A stretch of DNA of 64,000 nt. Origin: CANKHA01 sp035699705. GTDB taxonomy: Bacteria > Pseudomonadota > Alphaproteobacteria > Rhizobiales > Xanthobacteraceae. The stretch covers positions 1 through 64,000 of the forward strand of contig DASSPI010000089.1 of the NCBI GenBank assembly GCA_035699705.1. The letters run 5' to 3'. Shown here piece by piece: positions 42,352 through 54,421 of this stretch (positions within the stretch are counted from its first letter, which is position 1; each line of letters begins with the position of its first letter). Below the pieces are notes generated by a model. That model was not told where the DNA came from, searched no databases, and saw only the letters and a program-made list of their open reading frames with translations. The translations under genes and the position numbers were made by a program.

Positions 42352-43481
42352 CCGCGCCGCTTCGCCCCGGAGAGCCGGTAACCGTCAACGTGCCGCTCGG
42401 CGAGCGCGCCTATGACATTGTCATCGGGCGCGGCCTTATTTCTTCGCTCGGCAAGCGGCTTGCCGCGCTGCGGCCGAACGTGCGCGCCGCCATCGTGACG
42501 GATTCAACGGTGGCCAAGCTTTATCTCGACATGGCGGAAGCCGCGCTGAACGAAGCCGGTATCGGTTCCGTGCGCATCATCGTGCCCGAGGGCGAGAAGT
42601 CGAAAAGCTTCCGCGTGTTCGAGCGCGTCTGCGAGACCATGATCGCGGAGCGCATCGAGCGCGGCGACGTGGTGGTAGCGCTCGGCGGCGGCGTGGTCGG
42701 CGATCTGGCGGGTTTCGCGGCGGCGGTGGTGCGGCGCGGGCTCGACGTCGCGCAGGTTCCGACGACGCTCCTGGCGCAGGTGGATTCTTCGGTGGGCGGC
42801 AAGACCGGCATCAATTCGCAGCACGGCAAGAATCTGATCGGCGCTTTCCACCAGCCGATTCTTGTGCTCGCCGATACCGCGCTGCTTGACACATTGCCGC
42901 CGCGCGAATTTCACGCCGGCTACGCCGAAGTGGTCAAATACGGGCTGATCGGCGACGCCGCTTTCTTTTCCTGGCTGGAAGCCAATTCGCGCGATGTGTT
43001 TGCGGGCGGAGCGGCGCGCGAACATGCCATCGCCGTCAGTTGCCGCGCCAAGGCCGGCACCGTGGCGCGCGATGAGCGCGAAAGCGGCGAGCGCGCTCTG
43101 CTCAATCTTGGCCATACATTCGGCCATGCGCTGGAAGCGGCGACCGGATTCTCCGACCGCCTGTTGCATGGCGAGGGCGTGGCCGTCGGCATGGCGCTCG
43201 CCTTCGCCTTCTCGGCGCGGCGCGGCCTGTTGCCGGCATCGGAGGCTGAGCGGGTGGCGCACCATCTGGCCGCGGCCGGATTGCCGACCCGGATATCGGA
43301 CATTGCCGGCGAATTGCCCGGGCCGGACCGCCTGCTGGAATTGATGGCGCAGGACAAGAAGGTGAAGCGCGGCAAGCTCGCGCTCATCCTCGCGCGCGGT
43401 ATCGGCGCGGCCTTCATCGAGCCCGACGTCGATCAGGCGGAGATCCAGGCCTTCCTGGCCGAGGAGCTTTCGGCGCGCTAG
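42348..43481 (+). CDS. aroB: 3-dehydroquinate synthase
   Basis: AroB converts DAHP to 3-dehydroquinate, using NAD and a divalent metal. The protein is 377 residues. Key features are VPEGEKSKSF, the nucleotide-binding VVALGGGVVGDLAGFAAAVV, PTTLLAQVDSSVGGKTGIN for substrate phosphate, and the metal ligands in AGYAEVVKYGLIGD and LNLGHTFGHALE. It forms an operon with aroK. Its TAG stop directly abuts the reversed TAG of bolA (TAGCTA), leaving no spacer. Confidence 0.97.
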   Translation: MTAPLRPGEPVTVNVPLGERAYDIVIGRGLISSLGKRLAALRPNVRAAIVTDSTVAKLYLDMAEAALNEAGIGSVRIIVPEGEKSKSFRVFERVCETMIAERIERGDVVVALGGGVVGDLAGFAAAVVRRGLDVAQVPTTLLAQVDSSVGGKTGINSQHGKNLIGAFHQPILVLADTALLDTLPPREFHAGYAEVVKYGLIGDAAFFSWLEANSRDVFAGGAAREHAIAVSCRAKAGTVARDERESGERALLNLGHTFGHALEAATGFSDRLLHGEGVAVGMALAFAFSARRGLLPASEAERVAHHLAAAGLPTRISDIAGELPGPDRLLELMAQDKKVKRGKLALILARGIGAAFIEPDVDQAEIQAFLAEELSAR

Positions 43482-43757
43482 CTAGACGCCGCCTTCGCCC
43501 GGCGCCTTGGCATGGATGGCGAGCGCATGCACGCCGCCGGCAAGTTCCGCCGCCAGCGCCGAATTAATCATCCGGTGCCGGTCGACCCGGCTCTTCCCCC
43601 GGAAGGCCTCCGACACGATATACACGCGGTAGTGCGTTTCCCCGCCAGGCCGATGGCCGGCATGACCTTTGTGCTGGTCGGATTCGTCCACCACGCTCAG
43701 ATTTTCCGGCGCGAAAGCCTCGGTCAACTTTCGCGTGATTACATCTTTCGTTTGCAT
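43482..43757 (-). CDS. bolA: BolA-family protein
   Basis: The ATG at 43757 gives 91 residues, starting MQTKDVITRKLTEAFAPENL, the standard BolA helix. An in-frame ATG at 43778 is the alternative, and no Shine-Dalgarno site favours either. GHAGHRPGGETHYRVYIVSEAFRG and RVDRHRMINSALAAEL include the BolA RH signature. The histidines can hold an Fe-S cluster with a monothiol glutaredoxin. BolA proteins act in iron sensing and cell-shape control. It is divergent from the J-domain gene and convergent with aroB. Confidence 0.93.
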   Translation of the reverse strand: MQTKDVITRKLTEAFAPENLSVVDESDQHKGHAGHRPGGETHYRVYIVSEAFRGKSRVDRHRMINSALAAELAGGVHALAIHAKAPGEGGV

Positions 43758-43834
43758 AACTGCGGTAGGAAGCGGCATTTGCCCAATTGTCAAGACTTGA
43801 AGCTGAAGGCGGCGAAACCGCATAATCCCGAACT

Positions 43835-44461
43835 ATGAAATTCGACTCACCTTATTTCGACCGTATCCGGGTCAAGCCCAATCCGGACCGGCGCGTACGC
43901 ACCGAGAGCCCGGCCTGCGACTGGAAGGGCTGTGAGGCGTCGGCGACGCATCGCGCGCCGAAGGGCCGGCAGCGCGAAAAGGAATATTGGAACTTCTGCC
44001 TCGCGCATGTGCGCGAATATAACCAGTCCTACAATTTCTTCGCCGGCATGAGCGACGACGCGGTGGCGCGCTATCAAAAGGATTCGATCACCGGCCACCG
44101 TCCGACCTGGAAAATCGGCATGAACGGCCCGGTCAATGACACGGTGAAGCGGCGCGCGCGCTACTCCGGCTTTGACGGCGCCGATGATCCCTTCGACGTG
44201 TTCAAGGAGACCGGCGGCCGCTGGCGCGCGGGCTCCGAGCCGCAACAGCCGGAAGGCCGCATGATCCGCAACGCCGAGCGCAAGGCGCTGCATGACCTCG
44301 GTCTGGAGAACGACGCCACCAAGGCGGATGTGCGCACCGCCTTCAAGGCGCTGGTGAAACAGCATCATCCGGATACGAATGGCGGCGACCGTTCCACCGA
44401 GGACCGGCTGCGCGACATCATCCAGGCCTACAAATACTTGAAGTCGGTCGGCTTCGCCTGA
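43835..44461 (+). CDS. J-domain (DnaJ-type) molecular chaperone
   Basis: This 208-residue protein has an unusual layout, with the J domain at the C terminus (about 145-205). It includes ERKALHDLGLENDATKADVRTAFKALVKQHHPDTNGGDR, with the HPD motif that stimulates DnaK. The N-terminal half (YFDRIRVKPNPDRR, then CDWKGCEASATHRAPKG and YWNFCLAHVREYNQSYNFFAGM) holds cysteines that may bind a metal. The family is conserved beside cobS in Rhizobiales. Its client is unknown; CobS/CobT assembly is a guess from position. Confidence 0.92.
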   Translation: MKFDSPYFDRIRVKPNPDRRVRTESPACDWKGCEASATHRAPKGRQREKEYWNFCLAHVREYNQSYNFFAGMSDDAVARYQKDSITGHRPTWKIGMNGPVNDTVKRRARYSGFDGADDPFDVFKETGGRWRAGSEPQQPEGRMIRNAERKALHDLGLENDATKADVRTAFKALVKQHHPDTNGGDRSTEDRLRDIIQAYKYLKSVGFA

Positions 44462-44658
44462 CCGCCAAAGGCCCGCCGGCGCAGCAACCCTGCCCCGCCT
44501 TTCAAGACCTGCCGGGAATACCTATCTACTTGGTAGGATTGGGTTAGCGGGTCCGGTTTCGCCCCGCCAAAAGTTTTCTGCTAGGTTTCCCGTCCCGAAT
44601 CTGGACCATATCGCCGAACCGCGGCGGGTTTCGAGGGGTTCGAAACCACGGAGGATCA

Positions 44659-45645
44659 ATGAGTGCCGCAGTGCAAGAGATAGCCGGCCTACCGGACATG
44701 AAGGTGTCGGTCCGCCAGCAATTCGGAATCGACAGCGACCTGGAGGTGCCGGCTTATTCCCAGGCCGACGAACACGTGCCGGAAATCGACTCCGATTACC
44801 GCTTCGACAGGCCGACCACGCTTGCCATTCTTGCCGGCTTTGCGCGCAACCGCCGCGTGATCGTCACCGGTTATCACGGCACCGGCAAATCCACCCATAT
44901 CGAGCAGGTCGCCGCGCGGCTGAACTGGCCGATGGTGCGCGTCAATCTCGACAGCCACATCAGCCGTATCGATCTGATCGGCAAGGACGCCATCGTGATC
45001 AAGGATGGCCAGCAGGTCACCGAATTCCGCGACGGCATTCTGCCCTGGGCCTACCAGAACAACGTGGCGCTCTGTTTCGACGAATACGACGCCGGGCGGC
45101 CTGACGTGATGTTCGTGATCCAGCGCGTGCTGGAATCCTCCGGCCGGCTCACGCTGCTCGACCAGAGCCGCGTGATCAAGCCGCATCCGGCTTTCCGCCT
45201 GTTCGCCACCGCCAACACGATCGGGCTCGGCGACACCAGCGGGCTTTATCACGGCACGCAGCAGCTCAATCAGGCGCAGATGGACCGCTGGTCGATCGTG
45301 ACCACGCTCAACTATCTGCCGCATGACAACGAGGTCGAGATCGTGCTGGCGAAGGCCAAGCACTACCGCACCGAGGAAGGCCGCGACATCGTCAGCAAGA
45401 TGGTGCGCGTCGCCGATCTCACGCGCAACGCCTTCATGAACGGCGATATCTCCACGGTGATGAGCCCGCGCACGGTGATCACCTGGGCGGAGAATTCCGA
45501 CATCTTCAAGGATATCGGCTTCGGCTTCCGCCTGACCTTCCTGAACAAGTGCGACGAACTCGAGCGTCCGATCGTGGCGGAGTTCTATCAGCGCTGCTTT
45601 GGGCAGGAGCTGCCGGAGAGTTCCGTGAACGTAGCGCTGAGCTGA
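44659..45645 (+). CDS. cobS: Aerobic cobaltochelatase subunit CobS
   Basis: CobS is the AAA+ ATPase that with CobT and CobN inserts cobalt into hydrogenobyrinic acid diamide in aerobic cobalamin synthesis. The protein is 328 residues. Walker A is in VIVTGYHGTGKSTHIEQVAARL, Walker B in ALCFDEYDAGRPDVMFVIQRVLE. Sensor and arginine-finger regions include LFATANTIGLGDTSGLYHGTQQLNQAQMDRW. GGAGG precedes the ATG. CobT follows 104 bp downstream; cobN is not in the window. Confidence 0.97.
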   Translation: MSAAVQEIAGLPDMKVSVRQQFGIDSDLEVPAYSQADEHVPEIDSDYRFDRPTTLAILAGFARNRRVIVTGYHGTGKSTHIEQVAARLNWPMVRVNLDSHISRIDLIGKDAIVIKDGQQVTEFRDGILPWAYQNNVALCFDEYDAGRPDVMFVIQRVLESSGRLTLLDQSRVIKPHPAFRLFATANTIGLGDTSGLYHGTQQLNQAQMDRWSIVTTLNYLPHDNEVEIVLAKAKHYRTEEGRDIVSKMVRVADLTRNAFMNGDISTVMSPRTVITWAENSDIFKDIGFGFRLTFLNKCDELERPIVAEFYQRCFGQELPESSVNVALS

Positions 45646-45656
45646 AACTTAAAATC

Positions 45657-45728
45657 GTCATGCGCGGGCTTGACCCGCGCATCCATCAATTTCGCAAATG
45701 ATGGATTGCCGGACGAGCCGGCAATGAC
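45657..45728. repeat. GTCAT...ATGAC palindromic element, copy 3
   Basis: GTCATGCGCGGG-CTTGA-CCCGCGCA, then ATCCATCA, a short core, TGATGGAT and TTGCCGG-ACGAG-CCGGCAATGAC form the two-hairpin frame. It fills most of the cobS-cobT gap, so both genes may be transcribed through it. Confidence 0.75.
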
Positions 45729-45749
45729 GAAGGAGAGAAGCCGCCAAGC

Positions 45750-47687
45750 ATGGCCTCCAATCAGAAACCAAAGCCGTCCGCCAAGCACTCGCCTGCCGAG
45801 CCGTTCAAGCGCGCGGTGGCCGGTTGCCTGCGCGCGATCGCCAAAAAACCGGGCGTCGACGTCAGCTTTGCGGCCGAGCGGCCGGGCCTCGCCGGCCTGA
45901 AGGCGCGGTTGCCGGAGCCCGCGCGCAAGCTGACGCAGCAGGAGGCCGCCATCGTGCGCGGGCATGCCGATGCCATGGCGCTGCGGCTCGCCTGCCATGA
46001 TCCCGCCGTGCACCGCCGAATCCAGCCGGGCGGACAGCAGGCGCGTGCCGTGTTCGAGGCGGTAGAGCAGGCGCGCGTCGAAGCCATCGGCGCCCGGCGC
46101 ATGGAGGGCGTGGCGCGAAATCTTTCCGCCATGCTCGACGACCGTTTTCACCGCGGCAAGGCGGGCGAGGTCACCGATCGCGCCGATGCGCCGCTCGAGG
46201 ACGCGCTCGCCATGCTGGTGCGCGAGCGGCTGACCGGGCTTGCCCCGCCGCCGGCCGCCAAGCATCTGGTCGATCTGTGGCGGCCGCTGATCGAAGAGCG
46301 CGCCGGCAAAAATCTCGACCGCCTGGAACGGCTGGTGGAAGACCAGCGCCGCTTCGGCGATGCCATCCACGATCTGCTCGATAACCTCGACATGGGCGAG
46401 GACCGCAGCGAGAGCGAAGGCGACGAGGAAGAAGACAGCGAGGAGCAGCGCAGCAAGAAAGACGAAGAGGGCGAGGACGGCGAGAACAAGGAATCCGAAG
46501 AAGCCGAGCGCATGCGCGCGGAAGAGGCGGAATCCTCGAGCGAGGATCAGCCGGATGAAGCCGCCGAAGGGGCGGAAGCATCCACCTCCGACCTGATGGA
46601 CGACACCGAGGGCGAGGACGGCGACGAAGCCGCGCAGCCCTGGCGTCCGCGCGCCGGCCGAAACGAACCGCGCGGGCCCGATTACCGGCCGTTCACAACC
46701 CGCTTCGACGAGATCGTGCCGGCGGAACAGCTTTGCGACGCCGACGAGCTCGATCGCCTGCGCGCCTATCTCGACAAGCAATTGTCCAGCCTGCAGGGCG
46801 TCGTCGCCCGCCTGGCCAACCGGCTGCAACGCCGCCTGATGGCGCAGCAGAACCGCGCCTGGGAATTCGACCTGGAAGAGGGCGTGCTCGACGCCTCACG
46901 GCTCTCGCGCATCATCATCGATCCGATGCATCCGCTCTCCTTCAAGCACGAGAAGGAAACCAATTTCCGTGACACCGTCGTCACGCTGCTGCTGGATAAT
47001 TCCGGCTCCATGCGCGGGCGCCCGATCACCGTGGCCGCAACCTGCGCCGACATTCTGGCGCGCACGCTGGAGCGTTGCGGTGTGAAGGTGGAAATCCTCG
47101 GCTTCACGACGCGGGCCTGGAAGGGCGGACAGTCGCGCGAAAACTGGCTCGCGGCCAACAAGCCGGCCAATCCCGGCCGCCTGAACGATTTGCGCCACAT
47201 CATCTACAAATCCGCCGACGCGCCCTGGCGGCGTGCGCGCAAGAATCTCGGATTGATGATGCGCGAAGGCCTGTTGAAGGAGAATATCGACGGCGAGGCG
47301 CTTGATTGGGCGCATAGGCGGCTGTTGGCTCGCTCCGAGCAGCGCAAGATCTTGATGATGATCTCCGACGGCGCGCCGGTCGACGATTCGACCCTGTCGG
47401 TCAACCCGGGCAATTATCTCGAGCGCCACCTGCGCTGGGTGATCAACGAGATCGAGACGCGCTCGCCGGTCGAACTCATCGCCATCGGCATCGGCCACGA
47501 CGTGACGCGCTACTACCGCCGCGCCGTCACCATTGTGGATGCCGAGGAGCTCGGCGGCGCGATGACTGAAAAGCTTGCCGAACTGTTCGACGAGCAGGCC
47601 GCCGAGGCGCCGTGGCGGCCGCCGGTGCGCAAGCCGGACGTCTGGTCGCGGAAATCCGCCACCTTCCTTGATCCGACCAAGCACTGA
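45750..47687 (+). CDS. cobT: Aerobic cobaltochelatase subunit CobT
   Basis: CobT (645 residues) forms with CobS the chaperone-like ATPase complex of the cobalt chelatase. The N-terminal part (about 10-220) is followed by a strongly acidic segment (about 225-300, with runs such as SEGDEEEDSEEQ). A von Willebrand A domain lies near the C terminus, with the metal-ion site VVTLLLDNSGSMRGRPITVAA and MMISDGAPVDDSTLSVNPGNYL. The layout matches characterised CobT. The ATG follows the palindromic repeat by 21 bp. Confidence 0.97.
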   Translation: MASNQKPKPSAKHSPAEPFKRAVAGCLRAIAKKPGVDVSFAAERPGLAGLKARLPEPARKLTQQEAAIVRGHADAMALRLACHDPAVHRRIQPGGQQARAVFEAVEQARVEAIGARRMEGVARNLSAMLDDRFHRGKAGEVTDRADAPLEDALAMLVRERLTGLAPPPAAKHLVDLWRPLIEERAGKNLDRLERLVEDQRRFGDAIHDLLDNLDMGEDRSESEGDEEEDSEEQRSKKDEEGEDGENKESEEAERMRAEEAESSSEDQPDEAAEGAEASTSDLMDDTEGEDGDEAAQPWRPRAGRNEPRGPDYRPFTTRFDEIVPAEQLCDADELDRLRAYLDKQLSSLQGVVARLANRLQRRLMAQQNRAWEFDLEEGVLDASRLSRIIIDPMHPLSFKHEKETNFRDTVVTLLLDNSGSMRGRPITVAATCADILARTLERCGVKVEILGFTTRAWKGGQSRENWLAANKPANPGRLNDLRHIIYKSADAPWRRARKNLGLMMREGLLKENIDGEALDWAHRRLLARSEQRKILMMISDGAPVDDSTLSVNPGNYLERHLRWVINEIETRSPVELIAIGIGHDVTRYYRRAVTIVDAEELGGAMTEKLAELFDEQAAEAPWRPPVRKPDVWSRKSATFLDPTKH

Positions 47688-47714
47688 CGCAAGCCGGGTC
47701 GGGGAGGGGGCATC

Positions 47715-48725
47715 GTGCTACGTTTCTCCCAGCCGCCCTTGCATTTGGCCCGGCGCTGCCTGACCGCAGCTGCGATCCTGTTTTCGGTCGCGCCCGCGCT
47801 GGCGCAGGGCCGCATCGACATCCATGCCGCGCCGATCAGCCATTTCGATCTTCGCGACCGTGACCTGCGCCGGTTCGGCAAGCTGGAATTCCGCGGCGGA
47901 TTGCAGCTGACCTCACCGACGCGGGACTTCGGCGGCCTCTCCGCGCTGCGCATGCAGCCGGACGGCAGCCGCTTCATCGCGGTGACCGATGCCGGGCGTT
48001 GGCTGCGCGGCCGCGTGGTCTATTCCGGCTCCGCGCCGAGCGGCATCGCCGAGGCGGAAATGGCGCCGATGCTCGGGGCGGACGGCAGGCGTCTTGTTGC
48101 GCGCGGCTGGTTCGATACCGAAGCGATCGCGGAGGATGCCGGCGCGATCTATGTCGGCATCGAGCGCGTGCATCGCATCGTGAAATACGATTTTGCCAAA
48201 AGCGGATTCCAGGCGCGCGGTGTGCCGATCCCGCTTCCGCCTGAGTTCAGGGACATGCCGTCGAACAGAAGTATCGAGGCGCTGGCTTTCGTGCCGAAGG
48301 GCTTGCCGCTCGCCGGCACGCTGATCGTGATCACCGAGGCGGCTCTCGACGGCGCGGGAAACAATCGGGCTTTCCTGCTCGGCGGTCCGAGCCCGGGTGC
48401 TTTTTCCGTCAAGCGCGTGGACGATTTCGACGTGACCGATTGCGCAGTGCTGCCCGGGGGCGATCTCGTGATATTGGAGCGCCGTTTTTCGTTGCTGCGC
48501 AGCGCTTCACGCATCCGCAGGATCGCATCAGCTGATCTGCGGCCGGGTGCGACGGTCGATGGCAGCGTGGTCTTCTACGCCGACTTGGGGCAGCAGATCG
48601 ACAATTTCGAGGGCCTCGCCGTGCACCGCACGGCCTCGGGCGAGACGGTGCTTACGCTCGTCTCCGACGACAATTTCTCGCCGCTGCAACGGACGCTGCT
48701 GATGCAGTTCACGCTGGTGGATTAG
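47715..48725 (+). CDS. Secreted esterase-like/phytase-like beta-propeller protein
   Basis: This 336-residue protein starts at a GTG with a G-rich ribosome site. It has a signal peptide with a hydrophobic core around CLTAAAILFSVAPALAQG. The mature part shows the esterase-like activity of phytase domain: GGLSALRMQPDGSRFIAVTDAGRWLRG, EAIAEDAGAIYVGIERVHRIVKYDF, SIEALAFVPKG and NFEGLAVHRTASGETVLTLVSDDNFSPLQRTLLMQF. Activities are poorly defined in this family, so phosphatase or esterase function is uncertain. It follows cobT by 27 bp. Confidence 0.88.
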   Translation: MLRFSQPPLHLARRCLTAAAILFSVAPALAQGRIDIHAAPISHFDLRDRDLRRFGKLEFRGGLQLTSPTRDFGGLSALRMQPDGSRFIAVTDAGRWLRGRVVYSGSAPSGIAEAEMAPMLGADGRRLVARGWFDTEAIAEDAGAIYVGIERVHRIVKYDFAKSGFQARGVPIPLPPEFRDMPSNRSIEALAFVPKGLPLAGTLIVITEAALDGAGNNRAFLLGGPSPGAFSVKRVDDFDVTDCAVLPGGDLVILERRFSLLRSASRIRRIASADLRPGATVDGSVVFYADLGQQIDNFEGLAVHRTASGETVLTLVSDDNFSPLQRTLLMQFTLVD

Positions 48726-48810
48726 AGTTCAGCGGGTGCAGCATTCTCCCTTAGTCCCTCCCCGCAAGGCAGCGATAACGCCCCAGCTTCCGCACTGCGC
48801 TCATGAATGA

Positions 48811-48840
48811 AAAATGGCCGGGACAAGCCCGGCCATGACC
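48811..48840 (-). terminator. Terminator hairpin after rpmB, half of a palindromic repeat
   Basis: ATGGCCGGG and CCCGGCCAT pair around ACAAG. The run of A bases on the left is a T run for minus-strand transcription from rpmB. The arm ends in ATGACC like the GTCAT...ATGAC family, so this looks like one half of that element acting as a terminator between convergent genes. Confidence 0.75.
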
Positions 48841-48863
48841 AAGAGAAAGCTGAAAGTTGTAGC

Positions 48864-49175
48864 TCAGCCCGCCGCCGGTTCGGTCGCGGCCGCGGCCGCC
48901 CGTTTCTTCTGCACCTGGCGTTTTAATTCGAGCGCGCGGGGCGAGAGCTGGTCGGCCTTGGCCTTGAGCAGGAAAGCATCGAGCCCGCCGCGGTGGTCCA
49001 CCGTCTTGACCGCATTCGCGGAGATCCGCAGGCGCACCCGCCGGCCAAGAACTTCCGACGAAAGGGTGACATTGCAGAGGTTCGGCAGGAACCGCCGCTT
49101 GGTCTTATGATTGGAGTGGCTGACCTTGTGCCCAACCTGAGCACCCTTGCCGGTCAATTCGCATCGCTGCGACAT
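48864..49175 (-). CDS. rpmB: 50S ribosomal protein L28
   Basis: This 103-residue L28 starts SQRCELTGKGAQVGHKVSHS. It contains NHKTKRRFLPNLCNVTLSSEVLGRRVRLRISANAVKTVDHRGGLDAFLL. The C-terminal Lys/Ala extension (RALELKRQVQKKRAAAAATEPAAG) is usual in alphaproteobacteria. It is a single gene convergent with the phytase-like gene and divergent from the DUF3108 gene, with a 289-bp upstream region that shows no other gene. Confidence 0.97.
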   Translation of the reverse strand: MSQRCELTGKGAQVGHKVSHSNHKTKRRFLPNLCNVTLSSEVLGRRVRLRISANAVKTVDHRGGLDAFLLKAKADQLSPRALELKRQVQKKRAAAAATEPAAG

Positions 49176-49464
49176 GGCTGAAACCTCGAAATTCAGGGCC
49201 CCGCGCTGGATGCGCCCGGGCAGTGCCTATCTTTTTGCGAGAGCAGGCGAACGTATAAGGGACGGCGGCTGAAGGCGTCAAGCCAAAGCCTTCCGGCCTC
49301 CGGCAGGCACTTCATACAAACGACGTATTCCCCGCCGAGACCACAGCAGGAATCTGTTGTTAAGCCCGGCATTTGCGGCCATTACGGCTCGTTCGGGCCT
49401 GCGTGTTATGCTACGCGCGGGAACCTGTCACCAGGCTTGGGCCGGGCAAAAAGGACCGACTTTC

Positions 49465-50325
49465 GTGCTGCCAATCCGGCTCGACTTACCGCGCCTGCTG
49501 CAAGCCAGCGCTGCTGCGCTCACCGTCTTGGCCTGCGCGGCCCCGGCGGCCGCCTACGCGCAAGCCAAGCTCGACGCGCGCTACACCGCGTCGCTGGGCG
49601 GCGTCACCATCGGCCGCGGCGCCTGGGTGATCGACTTCCGGGATGACCAGTACACCGCCGCTGCCAGCGGGATGGCTACCGGCCTTTTGAAGATGTTCGC
49701 CGGCGGCACGGGCACCAGCGCGTCACGCGGCAACGTCGCCAATGGCCAGCCGGTGCCGCGCAGCTATGCCGCGACCATCACCGCCAACAAGAAAAAGGAT
49801 GAGATCGAGATAACGATCGAGAATGGGGCGGTGAAGGATTACACGGTCAAGCCGCCCTCGCCGCCGGATCCGGAGCGCGTGCCGATCACGGAGGCCCATC
49901 GCCGCGGCGTCACCGACCCGATGACGGCCTCGCTGGTGCGGGCGGCGGGCGGCGCCGATCCGATGACGCCGGAAACCTGCCAGCGCTCGAGCGCGGTTTT
50001 CGACGGCCGCATGCGCTACGACCTCCGTCTGGCCTTCAAGCGCATGGAGAAGGTGAAGGCGGAAAAGGGCTATCAGGGGCCGGTGGTTGTCTGCTCGGTT
50101 TCGTTCGCGCCGCTGGCGGGCCATATCCCCAGCCGCGCGGTCATCAAATACCTGACCTCGATGCAGGATTCCGAAGTGTGGCTCGCGCCGGTCGCCGGCA
50201 CGCGTATCGTGGTGCCGTTCCGCATCTCGGTGCCGACACCGGTCGGCGACGCCGTTTTGGAGGCGACGCAGTTCGTGGTGACCCCGGCGCCGCGCGTGAC
50301 GCCGACCAATGCCAAGGCGCTGTGA
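49465..50325 (+). CDS. Secreted DUF3108-family protein
   Basis: The start is placed at the GTG at 49465, preceded by AAGGAC. It gives 286 residues and a clean signal peptide (LPIRLDLPRLLQASAAALTV, cleavage near AYAQA). Earlier ATGs at 49357 and 49408 would spoil it. The mature protein has DUF3108 features: ARYTASLGGVTIGRGAWVIDFRDDQYTAAASG, GRMRYDLRLAFKRMEKVKAEKGYQGPVVVCSVSFAPLAGH and FRISVPTPVGDAVLEATQFVV. It is a periplasmic beta-rich protein of unknown function, conserved beside rpmB in Rhizobiales. Confidence 0.87.
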   Translation: MLPIRLDLPRLLQASAAALTVLACAAPAAAYAQAKLDARYTASLGGVTIGRGAWVIDFRDDQYTAAASGMATGLLKMFAGGTGTSASRGNVANGQPVPRSYAATITANKKKDEIEITIENGAVKDYTVKPPSPPDPERVPITEAHRRGVTDPMTASLVRAAGGADPMTPETCQRSSAVFDGRMRYDLRLAFKRMEKVKAEKGYQGPVVVCSVSFAPLAGHIPSRAVIKYLTSMQDSEVWLAPVAGTRIVVPFRISVPTPVGDAVLEATQFVVTPAPRVTPTNAKAL

Positions 50326-50834
50326 CATAGCGCGCGAGCAGTGAAAGTGGGTACCGGTTTTGCGGCGCAATGAAGCTTGCGCAGATTGCGTATACTTCGC
50401 GGATCATGCGCTCTTGACTCTTTGAGCCGATGGAGTCCGCCGTCGTTAACGCTTTCGGCATGATCGTGACGGCTGCAAAAGCGGCGCTGCCCATGATGTT
50501 GTGGAGCGCTGAGGGCCAAGCCCCAGATGTCGCGGTGAACGGAATCTGATTCACCTCCGAGTACCGATTCGGCCGCGATTCGTTCGAGACTCGTTCTACA
50601 GCTTAAGGCCGGCGCTTTCGGGCGTCGCATTGTGATACAGAAACGCCGCGCGTTCAGCAAAAGTGGCCCGGTTTTGCCGAACGCGATCAAGCTTGCGCAG
50701 ATTGCCTATGACCTTATCTGCGCTATGCACTTAACCCTTTTTGGACAGGGCGTTTTCTCCACGCGAACCGGGTTCCACTTCGCTTGAAAACGTCCTAGAG
50801 GGACCGAAACTCCCTCCCATCAGCCGGACGATCG
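50326..50834. other. 509-bp intergenic region with two related repeat copies
   Basis: No gene is supported. Copy one (50341-50400) and copy two (50661-50720) share AAGTGG, CCGGTTTTG and AAGCTTGCGCAGATTGC in the same order. They relate to the GCATGATC family (GATCATGCGC ends copy one). Short frames between them on both strands, including a 39-codon plus-strand frame from 50430, lack starts with ribosome sites. Bases 50560-50640 are less GC-rich. Confidence 0.6.
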
Positions 50835-53957
<3,123 letters not shown>

Positions 53958-53969
53958 GCCGCTTGATGA

Positions 53970-54341
53970 TTGGATCGCCAGCGCATTGATAAGTGGTTGT
54001 GGCATGCGCGGGTCGTGCGCACACGCAGCGCTGCCGCCGACCTTGTCACCTCGGGCCTGGTGCGGCTCAACCGTGAGCGTGTCACCGCGCCGAGCCGGCC
54101 GGTGCGGGCCGACGACGTGATCACCGTCGCGCTCGATCGGCAGGTGCGGGTCATGAAAGTGGTAGGCTTCGCGGAGCGGCGGGGCGATGCCGAGGCCGGG
54201 CGGGTGCTTTATGCCGATCTCACCCCGCTACCTCCGCCGCGCGACGAATCACCCAGGGTCGCGGCCCGCGAGGCCGGGTCGGGCCGGCCGACCAAACGCG
54301 ACCGGCGCGCCATCGACCGGCTGCGGGATGAGGAAGAATGA
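53970..54341 (+). CDS. S4-domain RNA-binding protein (HslR-like)
   Basis: This 123-residue protein starts at a TTG and begins DRQRIDKWLWHARVVRTRSAAADLVTSGLVRLNRERVTAPSRPVRADDVI, a complete S4 domain. LDRQVRVMKVVGFAERRGDAEAGRVLYADL follows, as in heat-shock protein 15/HslR, which binds stalled 50S subunits with nascent chains. The tail is basic. It follows the helicase gene by 12 bp and both are RNA-linked, so cotranscription is likely. The TTG is inferred from homology, as no ATG fits. Confidence 0.88.
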   Translation: MDRQRIDKWLWHARVVRTRSAAADLVTSGLVRLNRERVTAPSRPVRADDVITVALDRQVRVMKVVGFAERRGDAEAGRVLYADLTPLPPPRDESPRVAAREAGSGRPTKRDRRAIDRLRDEEE

Positions 54342-54421
54342 AGGCGCAGCCGTCTCTTGCGCCCTCTCGATCGCTGGGTTAGGCCACGGCTTACCGCCGC
54401 CACCTGCTAGCTGGGTTTCCG

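Noticed and set aside
44490..44560. B12-box-like AGACCTGCC before cobS suggested a cobalamin riboswitch
   Set aside because: The remaining conserved riboswitch elements (the GCCACTG and GGTGC-type blocks) are missing and the leader is too short for the full fold.
50430..50549. 39-codon plus-strand frame between two repeats (and an opposite minus-strand frame)
   Set aside because: No ribosome-binding site, no homology known to me, and location within repeat-rich intergenic DNA.
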